This document shows positions 26,453 through 35,748 of a stretch of DNA of 39,957 nt, piece by piece. Each line of letters starts with the position of its first letter. Positions within the stretch are counted from its first letter, which is position 1. Made by a program: the position numbers and the translations under genes. The stretch is from NCBI GenBank assembly GCA_900299145.1, contig OMIN01000089.1, positions 1 to 39,957 of the forward strand, written 5' to 3'. Under the pieces are notes generated by a model. It saw only the letters and a list, made by a program, of their open reading frames with translations. It was not told the origin of the DNA and made no database searches. The DNA comes from Betaproteobacteria bacterium (GTDB lineage Bacteria > Pseudomonadota > Gammaproteobacteria > Burkholderiales > SG8-41).

Positions 26453-26919
26453 GCGCCGGGGCACGTCAGAAGCCGCGGCCCCGGTTGAATCTGGCGGTGC
26501 AGTACGCCGTTTCCGCCACCGGCAAGCCTTCCCGCGCACAGTTTCGCCGATGGGTGAATGCCGCGCTGGAACACGATGCACGCATCACGTTGCGTATCGT
26601 CGGGCAGGCAGAAGGGCTGGCCCTTAACCACAACTTTCGCGCGAAGGCTTATGCCACCAATGTGCTGACGTTTGTACTCCACGACAAGCCGCCGTTTGAA
26701 GGTGATCTTGTGCTGTGTGCGCCAGTGGTGGCAAGCGAGGCGCGCGCGCAGAAAAAAACACTGGCCGCGCATTACGCGCATTTAACGGTGCACGGCGTGA
26801 TGCATTTGCAAGGCTACGATCACGAAAACAGCCGCGACGCCGCCCGGATGGAAAAGCAGGAAACGCGCATCATGGCACAATTGGGGTATGCTGATCCTTA
26901 CGAAGTTCAGCCCGCTTAG
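26449..26919 (+). CDS. ybeY: Endoribonuclease / rRNA maturation factor YbeY
   Basis: Zinc-dependent protein needed for 16S rRNA 3'-end maturation and ribosome quality control. 156 residues, normal length. The metal-binding motif H-x3-H-x5-H is seen in HGVMHLQGYDHE. The family motif for the central strand is NHNFRAKAYATNVLTF, and GDLVLCAPVVASEA follows. The start overlaps the phoH stop by 4 bp. Order and coupling with phoH match other proteobacteria. Confidence 0.96.
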   Translation: MSAGARQKPRPRLNLAVQYAVSATGKPSRAQFRRWVNAALEHDARITLRIVGQAEGLALNHNFRAKAYATNVLTFVLHDKPPFEGDLVLCAPVVASEARAQKKTLAAHYAHLTVHGVMHLQGYDHENSRDAARMEKQETRIMAQLGYADPYEVQPA

Positions 26920-26927
26920 ACTTGAAC

Positions 26928-27755
26928 ATGCCTGACCCTCACGATAAACCCTCCGTGCTCGACCGCATCTCGGCTTTCCTGATGCGCGAGCCGGAAGATC
27001 GCGAGCAATTGCTGGCGCTGCTGCGTTCGGCGCACGAGCGCAACCTGCTCGACGCCGACGCGTTGACCATGATCGAGGGCGCGCTGCAAGTGTCGGACAT
27101 GCAGGCACCCGACATCATGATCCCGCGCTCACAAATGGACGTGATCGATATCGCCGATTCGCCCGCGAATTTCATTCCTATGGTGATGGAAACCGCGCAC
27201 TCGCGCTTTCCGGTGATCGAGGAAAAAAAGGATAACGTGATCGGCATTCTGCTCGCCAAGGATCTGCTGCGCTATTACGCGGGCGAGGAAGAATTCAACG
27301 TACGCGAAATGCTGCGTCCGGCAGTATTCATTCCAGAATCGAAACCGCTCAACGTGCTGCTGAAAGAGTTTCGCGCCAGCCGTAACCACATCGCCATCGT
27401 GGTGGATGAATACGGCGGCGTGGCGGGGCTCGTCACCATTGAAGACGTGCTCGAACAAATCGTCGGCGACATCGAGGACGAACACGACATCGACGAGGTG
27501 GACGAAAAAATCGTCGAGGAACGCGGCGGCCAGTATCGCGTCAAGGCCCTCACGGAACTATCTGATTTTAATGATTTTTTTGGCACAAACTACGACACCG
27601 GAGAAACCGATACCATCGGCGGGCTGGTGCTCAAACAATTTGGCCGAATTCCGAAACGCGGCGAGCAGGTGAGCTTCGACAACCTCACGGTAAAAGTGCT
27701 GCGCGCCGACAGCCGCAAGCTGCATCTGCTGCAGGTCGTACGCAAGAAGACCTGA
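26928..27755 (+). CDS. corC: CorC/YbeX-type CBS-domain protein
   Basis: 275 residues from the ATG at 26928; a TTG two codons upstream is possible. Historically linked to magnesium/cobalt efflux, and more recently YbeX to ribosome maturation alongside YbeY. Two CBS domains (about 60-200; APDIMIPRSQMDVIDIADSP and HIAIVVDEYGGVAGLVTIED) are followed by a CorC_HlyC domain (YRVKALTELSDFNDFFGTNY and RIPKRGEQVSFDNLTVKVL). The DUF21 membrane part of larger family members is absent, as in E. coli YbeX. Its TGA overlaps the lnt ATG (TGATG). Confidence 0.94.
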   Translation: MPDPHDKPSVLDRISAFLMREPEDREQLLALLRSAHERNLLDADALTMIEGALQVSDMQAPDIMIPRSQMDVIDIADSPANFIPMVMETAHSRFPVIEEKKDNVIGILLAKDLLRYYAGEEEFNVREMLRPAVFIPESKPLNVLLKEFRASRNHIAIVVDEYGGVAGLVTIEDVLEQIVGDIEDEHDIDEVDEKIVEERGGQYRVKALTELSDFNDFFGTNYDTGETDTIGGLVLKQFGRIPKRGEQVSFDNLTVKVLRADSRKLHLLQVVRKKT

Positions 27756-29260
27756 TGCCGACGGCAGCGGCGCACCCAGGCCAAATGGCGCGCTGGCAAG
27801 CCGGCGCAGCCCTCATCGCAGGCGCGGCCACTGTGCCGGGCTTCGCGCCCATCGGCGCTTTCGTGTTTCCGCTAATTACACTCGCGGTGCTGTTCTGGCT
27901 GTGGCTCGACGCCACGCCACGGCGCGCATTTTTTCTCGGCTGGCTGTTCGGACTGGGCCTGTTCTTGACCGGCACGTCGTGGGTTTACGTCAGCCTGCAC
28001 ACCTTCGGCGCCATGCCGATGCCACTGGCGGCGCTGGCGACACTTTTGTTCTGCGCTTTCCTCGGGCTGTTCCCGGCGGTTGCGGGCTGGTGCACTGCAC
28101 GCTGGCGTGGAAATGCATCTGTGACGTTACTGCTGCTGTGCCCAGCCACGTGGATGTTTTCTGAATGGGTACGCGACTGGATATTCACCGGGTTTCCGTG
28201 GCTGGCGCTGGGCTATTCGCAGGTGGACGCAAGCCCGCTCGCAGGATACGTGCCGCTGGCGGGCGTTTTCGGCATCACGCTGCTGTTGGCGCTGTGCAGC
28301 GGGTTGCTGGTACTGCTGGCGCGGCGGGATGGCGCCGGGTGGCAGTATGCTTTGCCGCTTGCCGCCGTGGTGGGCGCGGGTTTCGCGCTGAAATTCATCG
28401 ACTGGACACAGCCCACCGGCATCAACACGCGCGTGAGCCTGTTGCAAGGCAATGTGCCGCAGGACATGAAATGGCGGCCTGAGGCGCTCGCCGCCACGCT
28501 GAAAACCTATCGCGACATGGTCACGGCAAGCAAAGCGCAACTCATCGTGATGCCGGAAACCGCGCTGCCGATGTTTTTGCATCAGGCGCCGCCGGAGTAT
28601 CTGGAGGAACTCGCGGCGCATGCACGCGGCAACAAAGGAGACGTGCTTCTCGGCGTGCCCGAACGGCGGCCCACCGGCGAATACTATAACTCGGTCATTT
28701 CGCTGGGTAGCGCGAAGCCGCAGGTCTACCGCAAGTATCATTTGGTGCCGTTCGGTGAGTTCATTCCGCTGCGGCCCATCCTTGGCCCCATTGTGGGCGC
28801 GCTGGCCATCCCCTTGCAGGACTTCTCGCGCGGCGCGGAAACACAACCGCCGCTCGACATCGCCGGCCAGCGCGTGGCCGTCAACGTGTGTTACGAAGAC
28901 GTGTTCGGCGAAGAAATCATTCGCCCCCTGCCGCAAGCGACGTTGCTGGTGAATGTAAGCAACGTCGCGTGGTTCGGCGATTCGTTAGCGCCGGCGCAAC
29001 ACCTTCAAATTTCGCAAATGCGCGCGCTAGAAACCGGCCGTTACATGTTGCGCGCCACCAATACCGGCATGACCGCCGTCATTGATCAACGCGGCAAAGT
29101 GCTAAAAGCCGCGCCGCCGTTCCAGCAGGCGGCCGTCGAACACGATGTGCCCGGCTATCAGGGCACGACACCTTTCGTGCGCTGGGGCAACGGGCTGGCG
29201 CTGGCACTGGCCGGCCTGATGTTGCTGGCGGGGATTTTGCTGCGAAAGCGCAAACCTTAA
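27755..29260 (+). CDS. lnt: Apolipoprotein N-acyltransferase
   Basis: Inner-membrane enzyme that adds the third acyl chain to lipoproteins. 501 residues, normal length. About six or seven hydrophobic segments come first, then a nitrilase-type periplasmic domain. The catalytic triad is Glu268 (VMPETALPMF), Lys327 (YRKYHLVPFGE) and Cys379 (VNVCYEDVFGE). A last membrane helix and basic tail end the protein. The start codon overlaps the corC stop. The gene order corC-lnt is conserved. Confidence 0.97.
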   Translation: MPTAAAHPGQMARWQAGAALIAGAATVPGFAPIGAFVFPLITLAVLFWLWLDATPRRAFFLGWLFGLGLFLTGTSWVYVSLHTFGAMPMPLAALATLLFCAFLGLFPAVAGWCTARWRGNASVTLLLLCPATWMFSEWVRDWIFTGFPWLALGYSQVDASPLAGYVPLAGVFGITLLLALCSGLLVLLARRDGAGWQYALPLAAVVGAGFALKFIDWTQPTGINTRVSLLQGNVPQDMKWRPEALAATLKTYRDMVTASKAQLIVMPETALPMFLHQAPPEYLEELAAHARGNKGDVLLGVPERRPTGEYYNSVISLGSAKPQVYRKYHLVPFGEFIPLRPILGPIVGALAIPLQDFSRGAETQPPLDIAGQRVAVNVCYEDVFGEEIIRPLPQATLLVNVSNVAWFGDSLAPAQHLQISQMRALETGRYMLRATNTGMTAVIDQRGKVLKAAPPFQQAAVEHDVPGYQGTTPFVRWGNGLALALAGLMLLAGILLRKRKP

Positions 29261-29289
29261 AGGGCCTGATATCGCCGAAAGACAACAAC

Positions 29290-30267
29290 ATGCGTAACCG
29301 AAATTCCTTCATCGGCCTGGTGACCACGCTGGTTGCTGTTTCTACGACCGCGCAGCCGCTACCCAGAGACTACCCGAACAAACCCATTCGCGTGGTCGTG
29401 CCCTCGCCCGCTGGCGGGCCGCCCGATCTGGTGATGCGCATGCTGCTGCCGCACTACAGCGCGCAACTCGGTCAGCCCTTGGTGCTCGACAATCGCGCCG
29501 GCGCAGGCGGGGTCGTCGGCTCGGCAACGGTAGCCAAGGCCGCGCCCGACGGTTACACGTGGCTTTCCACCACCGCGTCACACACGAATACCCCGCCCTT
29601 TAACAAAAACGTGCCGTTCGATCCAGTGAAGGATTTTTCGCACGTGACACTGCTTGCGCAAAATTTCGGCCAGGCGGTGGTGGTGCCGCTGAATTCTCCG
29701 GCGAAGAACGTTCAGGACTTGATCGCGCTGGCGAAAAAGCAGCCGGGCAAACTGAACTACGCCTCAGCCGGCGCGGGCACCGCAAGCCATATCCCCGCCG
29801 AAGTGATGAAGTCGATGGCGGGCGTGGACATCGTCGCCGTGCAATACAAGGGCACGCCCGAAGGCATGACGGATTTGATCGCGGGGCGCATGGATGTGAT
29901 GTTCATTGGCACGCCGGTTGCGCTGCCGCTGTTGCAGTCGGGCAGGTTGCGCGTGCTCGCACTGACTGGCGCCAAGCGCTGGAAGGGCATGCCCGACATT
30001 CCGACCATGCAGGAAGCGGGCTTCAAGGATTACGATCTTATCAACTGGTTTGGATTGTGGCTGCCGGCGGGCGCTTCGCCGGCGATGATCGCGCGGCTGC
30101 ACGCGGAATCGGTGAAAGCGCTCGCTATGCCGGAAGTGGTCAAACAGTTTGACGTGCTGGGGCTGGAAGGTGTCGGCTCCAAGCCGGCGGACTTTACCAA
30201 ATTCGTCGCACAACAATCGGCGTTCATGACGGCGTTGGCGCGCAAAATCGAAACTGCGGGCAAGTAG
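29290..30267 (+). CDS. Bug/TctC-family periplasmic solute receptor inserted in the housekeeping block
   Basis: Third orphan Bug receptor of the window, 325 residues. It has a signal peptide (NSFIGLVTTLVAVSTTAQP) and the family marks YPNKPIRVVVPSPAGGPPD, VLDNRAGAGGVVGSATVAKA, PDGYTWLST and VAVQYKGTPEGMTDL. It lies 29 bp after lnt on the same strand, so it may be expressed from the upstream operon. A hairpin overlaps its stop codon and separates it from glyQ. In related genomes, as far as I recall, lnt and glyQ are direct neighbours, so it looks like a later insertion. Confidence 0.92.
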   Translation: MRNRNSFIGLVTTLVAVSTTAQPLPRDYPNKPIRVVVPSPAGGPPDLVMRMLLPHYSAQLGQPLVLDNRAGAGGVVGSATVAKAAPDGYTWLSTTASHTNTPPFNKNVPFDPVKDFSHVTLLAQNFGQAVVVPLNSPAKNVQDLIALAKKQPGKLNYASAGAGTASHIPAEVMKSMAGVDIVAVQYKGTPEGMTDLIAGRMDVMFIGTPVALPLLQSGRLRVLALTGAKRWKGMPDIPTMQEAGFKDYDLINWFGLWLPAGASPAMIARLHAESVKALAMPEVVKQFDVLGLEGVGSKPADFTKFVAQQSAFMTALARKIETAGK

Positions 30268-30275
30268 GCCCGCAG
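30254..30275 (+). terminator. Hairpin over the Bug stop codon
   Basis: CTGCGGG / CCCGCAG with an 8-base loop spanning the stop codon, without a T-run. A second small hairpin (CAGGGA/TCCCTG, 30297-30311) lies 31 bp before the glyQ ATG. Together they could separate the Bug transcript from glyQS. Confidence 0.45.
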
Positions 30276-30341
30276 CGTTACCTTCGTGACCTCGGGCAGG
30301 GAAAATCCCTGTAAAATTCGTGGTTTACGAGCGAATTTCTG

Positions 30342-31298
30342 ATGCAAACCTTTCAGCAATTGATCCTCGCGCTCAACCACTACTGGGACCGCAATGGTTG
30401 TGCGCTGCTGCAACCGTACGACATGGAAGTGGGCGCGGGCACGTTTCACACCGCAACGTTTCTACGCGCCATCGGGCCGGAACCGTGGAAGGCCGCCTAC
30501 GTGCAGCCTTCGCGCCGGCCCAAGGACGGTCGCTATGGTGAGAACCCCAACCGCTTGCAGCACTATTACCAGTATCAGGTGGTGTTGAAGCCCTCGCCGG
30601 CGAATATTCTCGACCTCTACCTGGGTTCGCTGAGGGAAATCGGCATCAACCCGCAGGAACACGACATCCGCTTCGTCGAGTACGATTGGGAGTCACCCAC
30701 GCTCGGTGCGTGGGGTCTCGGCTGGGAAGTGTGGTTGAACGGCATGGAAGTCACGCAGTTCACGTATTTTCAGGAGGTCGGCGGCATCCCGTGCAAGCCG
30801 GTGATGGGCGAAATTACCTACGGATTGGAGCGCCTCGCGATGTACTTGCAGGGCGTGCAAAGCGTGTTTGATCTCGTGTGGACGCCGGGCGTCACGTACC
30901 GCGATGTGTATCACCAGAACGAAGTCGAGCAGTCGACCTTTAACTTCGAATACGCGAATGTGGACGTGCTGCTGCAACACTTCACGCAATACGAGGCCGA
31001 GGCCAAGCGGCTGTTTGAAGCGGGACTCGCACTGCCCGGCTACGAGATGGTGATGAAGTGCTCTCACAGCTTCAATTTGCTGGATGCGCGCGGCGCGATT
31101 TCAGTGACTGAGCGCGCGGCCTACATTGCCCGCGTGCGGGCGTTGGCGCGTGCTGCCGCGACGGCGTACTACAACTCGCGCAAGGCTCGCGGGTTTGAGC
31201 GAGCTTCTGACGAGGCTGTGCAAGCCTTTGTTTCTAAAGAAGATTTGGATGAGGCTTTGGCGCTGCGGCAGCGTACCAAGCAGGGGGTGCCGGCATGA
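30342..31298 (+). CDS. glyQ: Glycyl-tRNA synthetase alpha subunit
   Basis: Catalytic subunit of the alpha2-beta2 bacterial glycyl-tRNA synthetase. 318 residues. The sequence starts [20 protein letters not shown] and carries the near-invariant [20 protein letters not shown]-like stretch (here [18 protein letters not shown]), [40 protein letters not shown] and the adenylate-site region [13 protein letters not shown]. The last four bases overlap the glyS start (ATGA), giving coupled 1:1 synthesis. Confidence 0.98.
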   Translation: MQTFQQLILALNHYWDRNGCALLQPYDMEVGAGTFHTATFLRAIGPEPWKAAYVQPSRRPKDGRYGENPNRLQHYYQYQVVLKPSPANILDLYLGSLREIGINPQEHDIRFVEYDWESPTLGAWGLGWEVWLNGMEVTQFTYFQEVGGIPCKPVMGEITYGLERLAMYLQGVQSVFDLVWTPGVTYRDVYHQNEVEQSTFNFEYANVDVLLQHFTQYEAEAKRLFEAGLALPGYEMVMKCSHSFNLLDARGAISVTERAAYIARVRALARAAATAYYNSRKARGFERASDEAVQAFVSKEDLDEALALRQRTKQGVPA

Positions 31299-33418
31299 GC
31301 ACGCCCCTGTTGGTTGAACTCTTTACCGAAGAATTGCCGCCCAAAGCGTTGAAAAACCTGGGCGACGCCTTTGCGCGCGTGTTGCTAGCCGAGTTAAAGC
31401 ACGGCGGTCTGCTCGATGCCAACTGTAAGGTAGAGATATTCGCTACGCCACGTCGATTGGCGGCGCGATTTTCGTCGGTGCAGGCAAAAGCAGCCGATCG
31501 CCAAACCGACGAACGCCTGTTGCCGGAAAAAGTAGGCCTTACCGCCGATGGCAATGCCACGCCAGCACTGATTAAAAAACTGACGTCAATGGGCCGTGAT
31601 GAAAGCGCCTTGGCCTTAATCAAGAAGGTTAACGACGGCAAGATGACGATGCTGTTTCTGCCAGTACAGGCTGCAGGGCAGACGCTGGCTGCAGGCCTGT
31701 CTGCGGCGCTGGAAAAAGCCATCGCGCAATTGCCAATACCCAAGGTGATGAGTTATCAGTTGGCCAACAGCACCGAAACCGTGAAGTTCGTGCGGCCGGC
31801 GCACGGTTTGATCGCGCTGCACGGCGGCGATGTGGTTAGTGTGAGCACGCTGGGCTTGCAGGCAGGGCGTGTGACGCACGGCCATCGCTTTCTTGGGGCG
31901 GCCGACATTGAGCTCAAGCATGCCGATGAATACGAAGCGCGTTTGAAAGATGACGGCAAGGTCGTGGCATCGTTCGATACCCGCCGTGCGGAAATCGAGC
32001 GCCAGCTCAAAGCCAAAGCCGCCGAACTCAACGCCACACTCGGTGATTACGACACGCTGCTCGACGAAGTCACCGCGCTGGTGGAGTGGCCGGTGGTGTA
32101 CGTCGCGGGGTTCGATCAGGAATTTCTGGAGGTACCGCAGGAGTGTCTGATTCTGACCATGCGCACCAACCAGAAATATTTCCCGCTGTTTGCCGCCGAT
32201 GGCAAGCTCACCGCGAAATTTCTGGTCGTCAGCAACATGCAGGTGGCCGACCCGACAAACATCATCGAAGGCAACGAGCGCGTGGTGCGCCCACGGTTGG
32301 CGGACGCGCGCTTTTTCTTCGAGCAGGATCGCAAGGCGCGGCTGGAGACGCGCGTGCCTCAACTCGCCAAGGTGGTGTACCACAACAAGCTCGGCAGCCA
32401 GTTGGAGCGCGTCGGGCGCATTCAATTGCTGGCTGGCAAGATCGCGCGCCTCATTGGTGCCGATGTGCTGCTGGCCGAGCGCGCGGCATGGCTCGCCAAG
32501 GCCGATTTGTTGACCGGCATGGTGGGAGAATTCCCCGAGTTGCAGGGGGTCATGGGGCGTTACTACGCGCAACACGATGGCGAACCGGTACTGGTAGCCG
32601 ATGCGATTTTCGAACATTATTTACCGCGATTCGCTGGCGACAAGCTGCCCGAAAGCAAGGAAGCCTGTTGCGTGTCACTCGCGGACAAGCTCGACACCAT
32701 CATCGGCATTTTCGGTACTGGCGCCATTCCCACCGGGGACAAAGACCCGTTCGCGTTACGGCGACATGCGCTGGGGGTGATACGAATCTTGGCGGAGCGC
32801 CAGTTGCCGCTTACCGCAGGCGCATTGCTGCGACTCGCCCACGAAACGTTTCCCAAAGGTACCGTGATTGACAGTCATGATCGCAAGGGCGTCGCGGTTG
32901 CCAATTTCGTCGAAGCCGCCTTTTTCGTCACCGAACGTGCTCGTAGCTATTTGCGCGAAATGGGATATACCGCGCTGGAAGTTGAATCGGTACTTGCCGT
33001 TGAGTCGGCTCCGAGGGAATACATTGGTCGGCTGGATGCGGCGCGCAGGTTTCTTGCGTTACCTGAATCAGCTGGCCTCTCCGAAGCAGACAAGCGCATT
33101 GGAAATATCTTAAGCAAGTCAGGCGGCTTATCGATCGCGCAAGATGTCGATGAGGCTTTGTTTGAAAAAAACGAAGAAAAACAATTACTTAACGTATCCC
33201 GCGCACTACGAAGCAAAGTGGATGGATTGCTGAGTGAAGGAAAATTCAGCGATGCATTGCTGTTGACGGCGCAGTTACACCAGCCCGTCACAAGTTTTTT
33301 CGACACGGTAATGGTTAACGCCAACGAAGCAGCGGTACGCAACAACCGTTTCGCCCTATTGCATGAGGTCGAAGCGCTAATGAATCGGGTTGTTTTTATC
33401 TCAAAACTCGCCCAATAA
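31295..33418 (+). CDS. glyS: Glycyl-tRNA synthetase beta subunit
   Basis: tRNA-binding subunit of the tetrameric glycyl-tRNA synthetase, 707 residues, normal length. Characteristic parts: [19 protein letters not shown] at the start, [43 protein letters not shown]-type motif (here [18 protein letters not shown]), and an HD-like region ([31 protein letters not shown]). The C-terminal DALR-like domain binds the anticodon. The 3' third (after about 33,000) is noticeably less GC-rich than the rest of the gene, perhaps from weaker codon selection. Confidence 0.98.
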   Translation: MSTPLLVELFTEELPPKALKNLGDAFARVLLAELKHGGLLDANCKVEIFATPRRLAARFSSVQAKAADRQTDERLLPEKVGLTADGNATPALIKKLTSMGRDESALALIKKVNDGKMTMLFLPVQAAGQTLAAGLSAALEKAIAQLPIPKVMSYQLANSTETVKFVRPAHGLIALHGGDVVSVSTLGLQAGRVTHGHRFLGAADIELKHADEYEARLKDDGKVVASFDTRRAEIERQLKAKAAELNATLGDYDTLLDEVTALVEWPVVYVAGFDQEFLEVPQECLILTMRTNQKYFPLFAADGKLTAKFLVVSNMQVADPTNIIEGNERVVRPRLADARFFFEQDRKARLETRVPQLAKVVYHNKLGSQLERVGRIQLLAGKIARLIGADVLLAERAAWLAKADLLTGMVGEFPELQGVMGRYYAQHDGEPVLVADAIFEHYLPRFAGDKLPESKEACCVSLADKLDTIIGIFGTGAIPTGDKDPFALRRHALGVIRILAERQLPLTAGALLRLAHETFPKGTVIDSHDRKGVAVANFVEAAFFVTERARSYLREMGYTALEVESVLAVESAPREYIGRLDAARRFLALPESAGLSEADKRIGNILSKSGGLSIAQDVDEALFEKNEEKQLLNVSRALRSKVDGLLSEGKFSDALLLTAQLHQPVTSFFDTVMVNANEAAVRNNRFALLHEVEALMNRVVFISKLAQ

Positions 33419-33434
33419 CGGCCGTTCACACCCA

Positions 33435-33968
33435 TTGAAACTCGTCATTCTCGACCGCGACGGCGTCATCAATCACGATAGCGAGGCGTTTATCAAATCG
33501 CCAGCTGAGTGGAAGCCCATTGCCGGCAGCCTTGCCGCAATTGCGCGACTGAATCAGGCGGGCTTTCATGTGATAGTTGCCAGTAATCAGTCTGGCGTCG
33601 GGCGCGGGCTGTTTGACATGGCGGCGCTGAACGCCATTCACGACAAAATGCACAAGGCGCTGGCGCAGGCGGGCGGGCGCGTGGACGCGATTTTTTTCTG
33701 CCCGCACGCTGCGGACGACAACTGCCACTGCCGCAAGCCCAGGCCCGGCATGTTGACCGACATCGCGCACCGGCTGAATACCGATCTCAACGCCGTGCCG
33801 GTGGTGGGAGACAGCATCCGCGATCTTCAGGCCGCCGTGGCCGCGGGCGCGTCGCCGGTACTGGTGCTCACCGGCAACGGCAAAAAGACCCAGCGCGCGG
33901 GCGGGCTGCCGCCGGGCACGCGGGTGTTTGCCGATCTTGCGGCCGCCGCCGACGCGCTGATTGCCTGA
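33435..33968 (+). CDS. gmhB: D-glycero-beta-D-manno-heptose-1,7-bisphosphate 7-phosphatase
   Basis: HAD-family phosphatase in ADP-heptose synthesis for the LPS inner core. 177 residues from a TTG at 33435 (MKLVILDRDGVINHDS); the upstream in-frame start lies inside glyS and would add 15 unrelated residues. The nucleophile and acid/base are Asp7 and Asp9 (LDRDGVIN). The zinc loop is CPHAADDNCHCRKPRPGM, and VVGDSIRDLQAA is the last HAD motif. It lies 16 bp after glyS. glyS-gmhB-plsC is a usual betaproteobacterial order. Confidence 0.95.
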   Translation: MKLVILDRDGVINHDSEAFIKSPAEWKPIAGSLAAIARLNQAGFHVIVASNQSGVGRGLFDMAALNAIHDKMHKALAQAGGRVDAIFFCPHAADDNCHCRKPRPGMLTDIAHRLNTDLNAVPVVGDSIRDLQAAVAAGASPVLVLTGNGKKTQRAGGLPPGTRVFADLAAAADALIA

Positions 33969-33991
33969 ACGCCGTCATCCGTGACATCACC

Positions 33992-34705
33992 TTGATAGTT
34001 CTGCGTTCCTGCCTGTTCGCGCTGTTTCAGGGTGTGCTGACACCGGTGTTCGCGGTGATTGCGCTGCTGACGTTTCCGCTGCCGCGCATGGCGCGCTATC
34101 GCATTATTACGACGTGGTCGCGGCTGATGACAGGCGCGGCCCGCGTGCTGTGCGGCGTGCGTTACCGTGTGATCGGCGCGGAGAACATTCCCGCCGAGCC
34201 CTGCGTGATTTTGTCCAAACACCAGTCGGCGTGGGAAACACTGGCATGGCAAACGATATTCCCGCCGCAAGTTTGGGTGATGAAGCGCGAGCTCTTGTGG
34301 ATACCGTTTTTCGGCTGGGGGCTGGCGATGTTGTCCCCGATAGCCATTGATCGCGGTTCCGGCACCAAAGCGTTGCGGCAAATGGCGGAACAAGGCGCGG
34401 AACGGCTGAAGGCCGGGTTTTACATCGTGATTTTCCCCGAGGGCACGCGGGTTGTACCCGGCGAGCGGGGCGTGTACCATCCCGGCGGTGCATGGCTCAC
34501 GGTAAAAACCCGCGCGCTGGCGCTGCCGGTGGCGCACAACGCGGGCGAGTGCTGGCGAAAAAATGCCTTCATCAAGCAGCCAGGGCTGATTACGGTGAGC
34601 ATCGGCAAACCCATAGCCTCGGAAGGCTTGAGTGCGGCGGAACTGAATCAACGCATTGAAGACTGGATCGAATCTGAAATGCCCCGGTTGAAGACGTATG
34701 GCTAA
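33992..34705 (+). CDS. plsC: 1-acyl-sn-glycerol-3-phosphate acyltransferase
   Basis: Membrane enzyme making phosphatidate from lysophosphatidate. 237 residues from a TTG (MIVLRSCLFALFQGV), 23 bp after gmhB; no ATG fits. An N-terminal membrane helix is followed by the catalytic motif KHQSAWET, so the usual H-x4-D is H-x4-E (His77, Glu82). The acceptor-site motif FPEGTR and GKPIASEG are present. The Glu variant seems common in this betaproteobacterial group, so activity is expected. Its end overlaps the next gene by 8 bp. Confidence 0.92.
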   Translation: MIVLRSCLFALFQGVLTPVFAVIALLTFPLPRMARYRIITTWSRLMTGAARVLCGVRYRVIGAENIPAEPCVILSKHQSAWETLAWQTIFPPQVWVMKRELLWIPFFGWGLAMLSPIAIDRGSGTKALRQMAEQGAERLKAGFYIVIFPEGTRVVPGERGVYHPGGAWLTVKTRALALPVAHNAGECWRKNAFIKQPGLITVSIGKPIASEGLSAAELNQRIEDWIESEMPRLKTYG

Positions 34706-35468
34706 CGCATCAGTCCAGGTCAGCGCGCAGCTCGAACTGCCGTTCGCGCCGCTGTCGATGAATCCGGTGGTTACGTCGTCTACGGTGCTGGACGGGCAGG
34801 CGGTCAATTACATCCTCCACCGCAGCCATGGGCGGCGGCGCATTTCGCTGTCGATCGACGAGCGGGGGCTGCGCGTCGGCGCGCCGCTGCGCGCGAGCCT
34901 GCGCGAGATTGACAATGTGCTGCGCGAACACGCCCGCTGGGTACTGCGCAAGCTCGCCGATTGGACGGCAAGACGAGCCCCCACGCGCCGATGGGAAAGC
35001 GGTGAAACCGTTTTCTATCTGGGGTTGCCGTTAAAGCTGCAAATTGCCGCCGGGCCGCGCGCGGTGCTGCTCGCCGAGCCACTGCTTCAAGTACACACGC
35101 CGGACGAATCACCCGGTGCGGTGGCCGCGCTCGCCCAGCACTGGCTGCGCGGACAGGCGCTGGCGCATTTTCAGCAGCGTATCGAGCATTTCCGCACACG
35201 CATTACGCTGGAGGCGGTGTCGGTGCGGCTCTCCAACGCGCGTTCGCGCTGGGGCAGTTGCCACGCCAGCGGGCGCATTTCGCTCAACTGGCGGCTGATT
35301 CACATGCCGCCCCATTTGATCGACTACGTGGTAGTGCACGAGCTTGCGCATATGCGTGAGATGAATCACTCGCCGCGTTTCTGGGCGGTGGTCGGTGGGG
35401 TGGTTCCCGATTACGCCGCGCGGCGGCGTGAAATTCGCCGCGAGTCGCATCGCTATCTGGCGGATTGA
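34698..35468 (+). CDS. YgjP-type M48-like metalloprotease (DUF45)
   Basis: 256 residues. The zinc site is VVHELAHMREMNHSPRFW (His214, Glu215, His218, and His224 as third ligand candidate), the usual form of the YgjP/WSS1-like family. Before it lies the conserved RWGSCHASGRISLNWRLIHMP. The N-terminal half (HRSHGRRRISLSIDERGLRV) is a small beta domain. The true substrate is not known. The ATG overlaps the plsC end by 8 bp, implying translational coupling. Confidence 0.9.
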   Translation: MANASVQVSAQLELPFAPLSMNPVVTSSTVLDGQAVNYILHRSHGRRRISLSIDERGLRVGAPLRASLREIDNVLREHARWVLRKLADWTARRAPTRRWESGETVFYLGLPLKLQIAAGPRAVLLAEPLLQVHTPDESPGAVAALAQHWLRGQALAHFQQRIEHFRTRITLEAVSVRLSNARSRWGSCHASGRISLNWRLIHMPPHLIDYVVVHELAHMREMNHSPRFWAVVGGVVPDYAARRREIRRESHRYLAD

Positions 35469-35541
35469 TCTGCCGCCCGCACGCAGCTTGCGTGTCACCT
35501 GCGTGTTAGACTTTACGGCCCCAGATACGCTCCGCCACGAC

Positions 35542-35730
35542 ATGCGCACGCTGCCAATTTCCCTGGTTTTTTCCCTGGTTTTCACGATGACGCTCACCGC
35601 TTGCGGTTACCGCACGCCATTGACGTTGCCACCCGCCAAGCCAGCGCCAGTAAAGCCCTCCCCCACGGCGCCTGCACCCATGCCACAAGAGCCGCCCGCG
35701 ACAGCACCTGCGCCCGCGCCAGCGACGTAA
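35542..35730 (+). CDS. lptM: LptM-like small lipoprotein
   Basis: 62 residues. A short signal peptide with lipobox LTAC (MTLTACGYRTPLTLPP) is followed by a Pro/Ala/Lys-rich tail. The CGxxxPLxLP pattern after the lipid Cys is that of LptM (YifL), the lipoprotein that helps mature the LptD/LptE translocon; in pseudomonads and betaproteobacteria it lies upstream of lysA, as here (18 bp). The acylated N-terminus would be processed by the nearby Lnt. The same frame is open upstream, but the signal peptide fixes this start. Confidence 0.88.
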   Translation: MRTLPISLVFSLVFTMTLTACGYRTPLTLPPAKPAPVKPSPTAPAPMPQEPPATAPAPAPAT

Positions 35731-35748
35731 GCGCAACAAGTATTCCCT

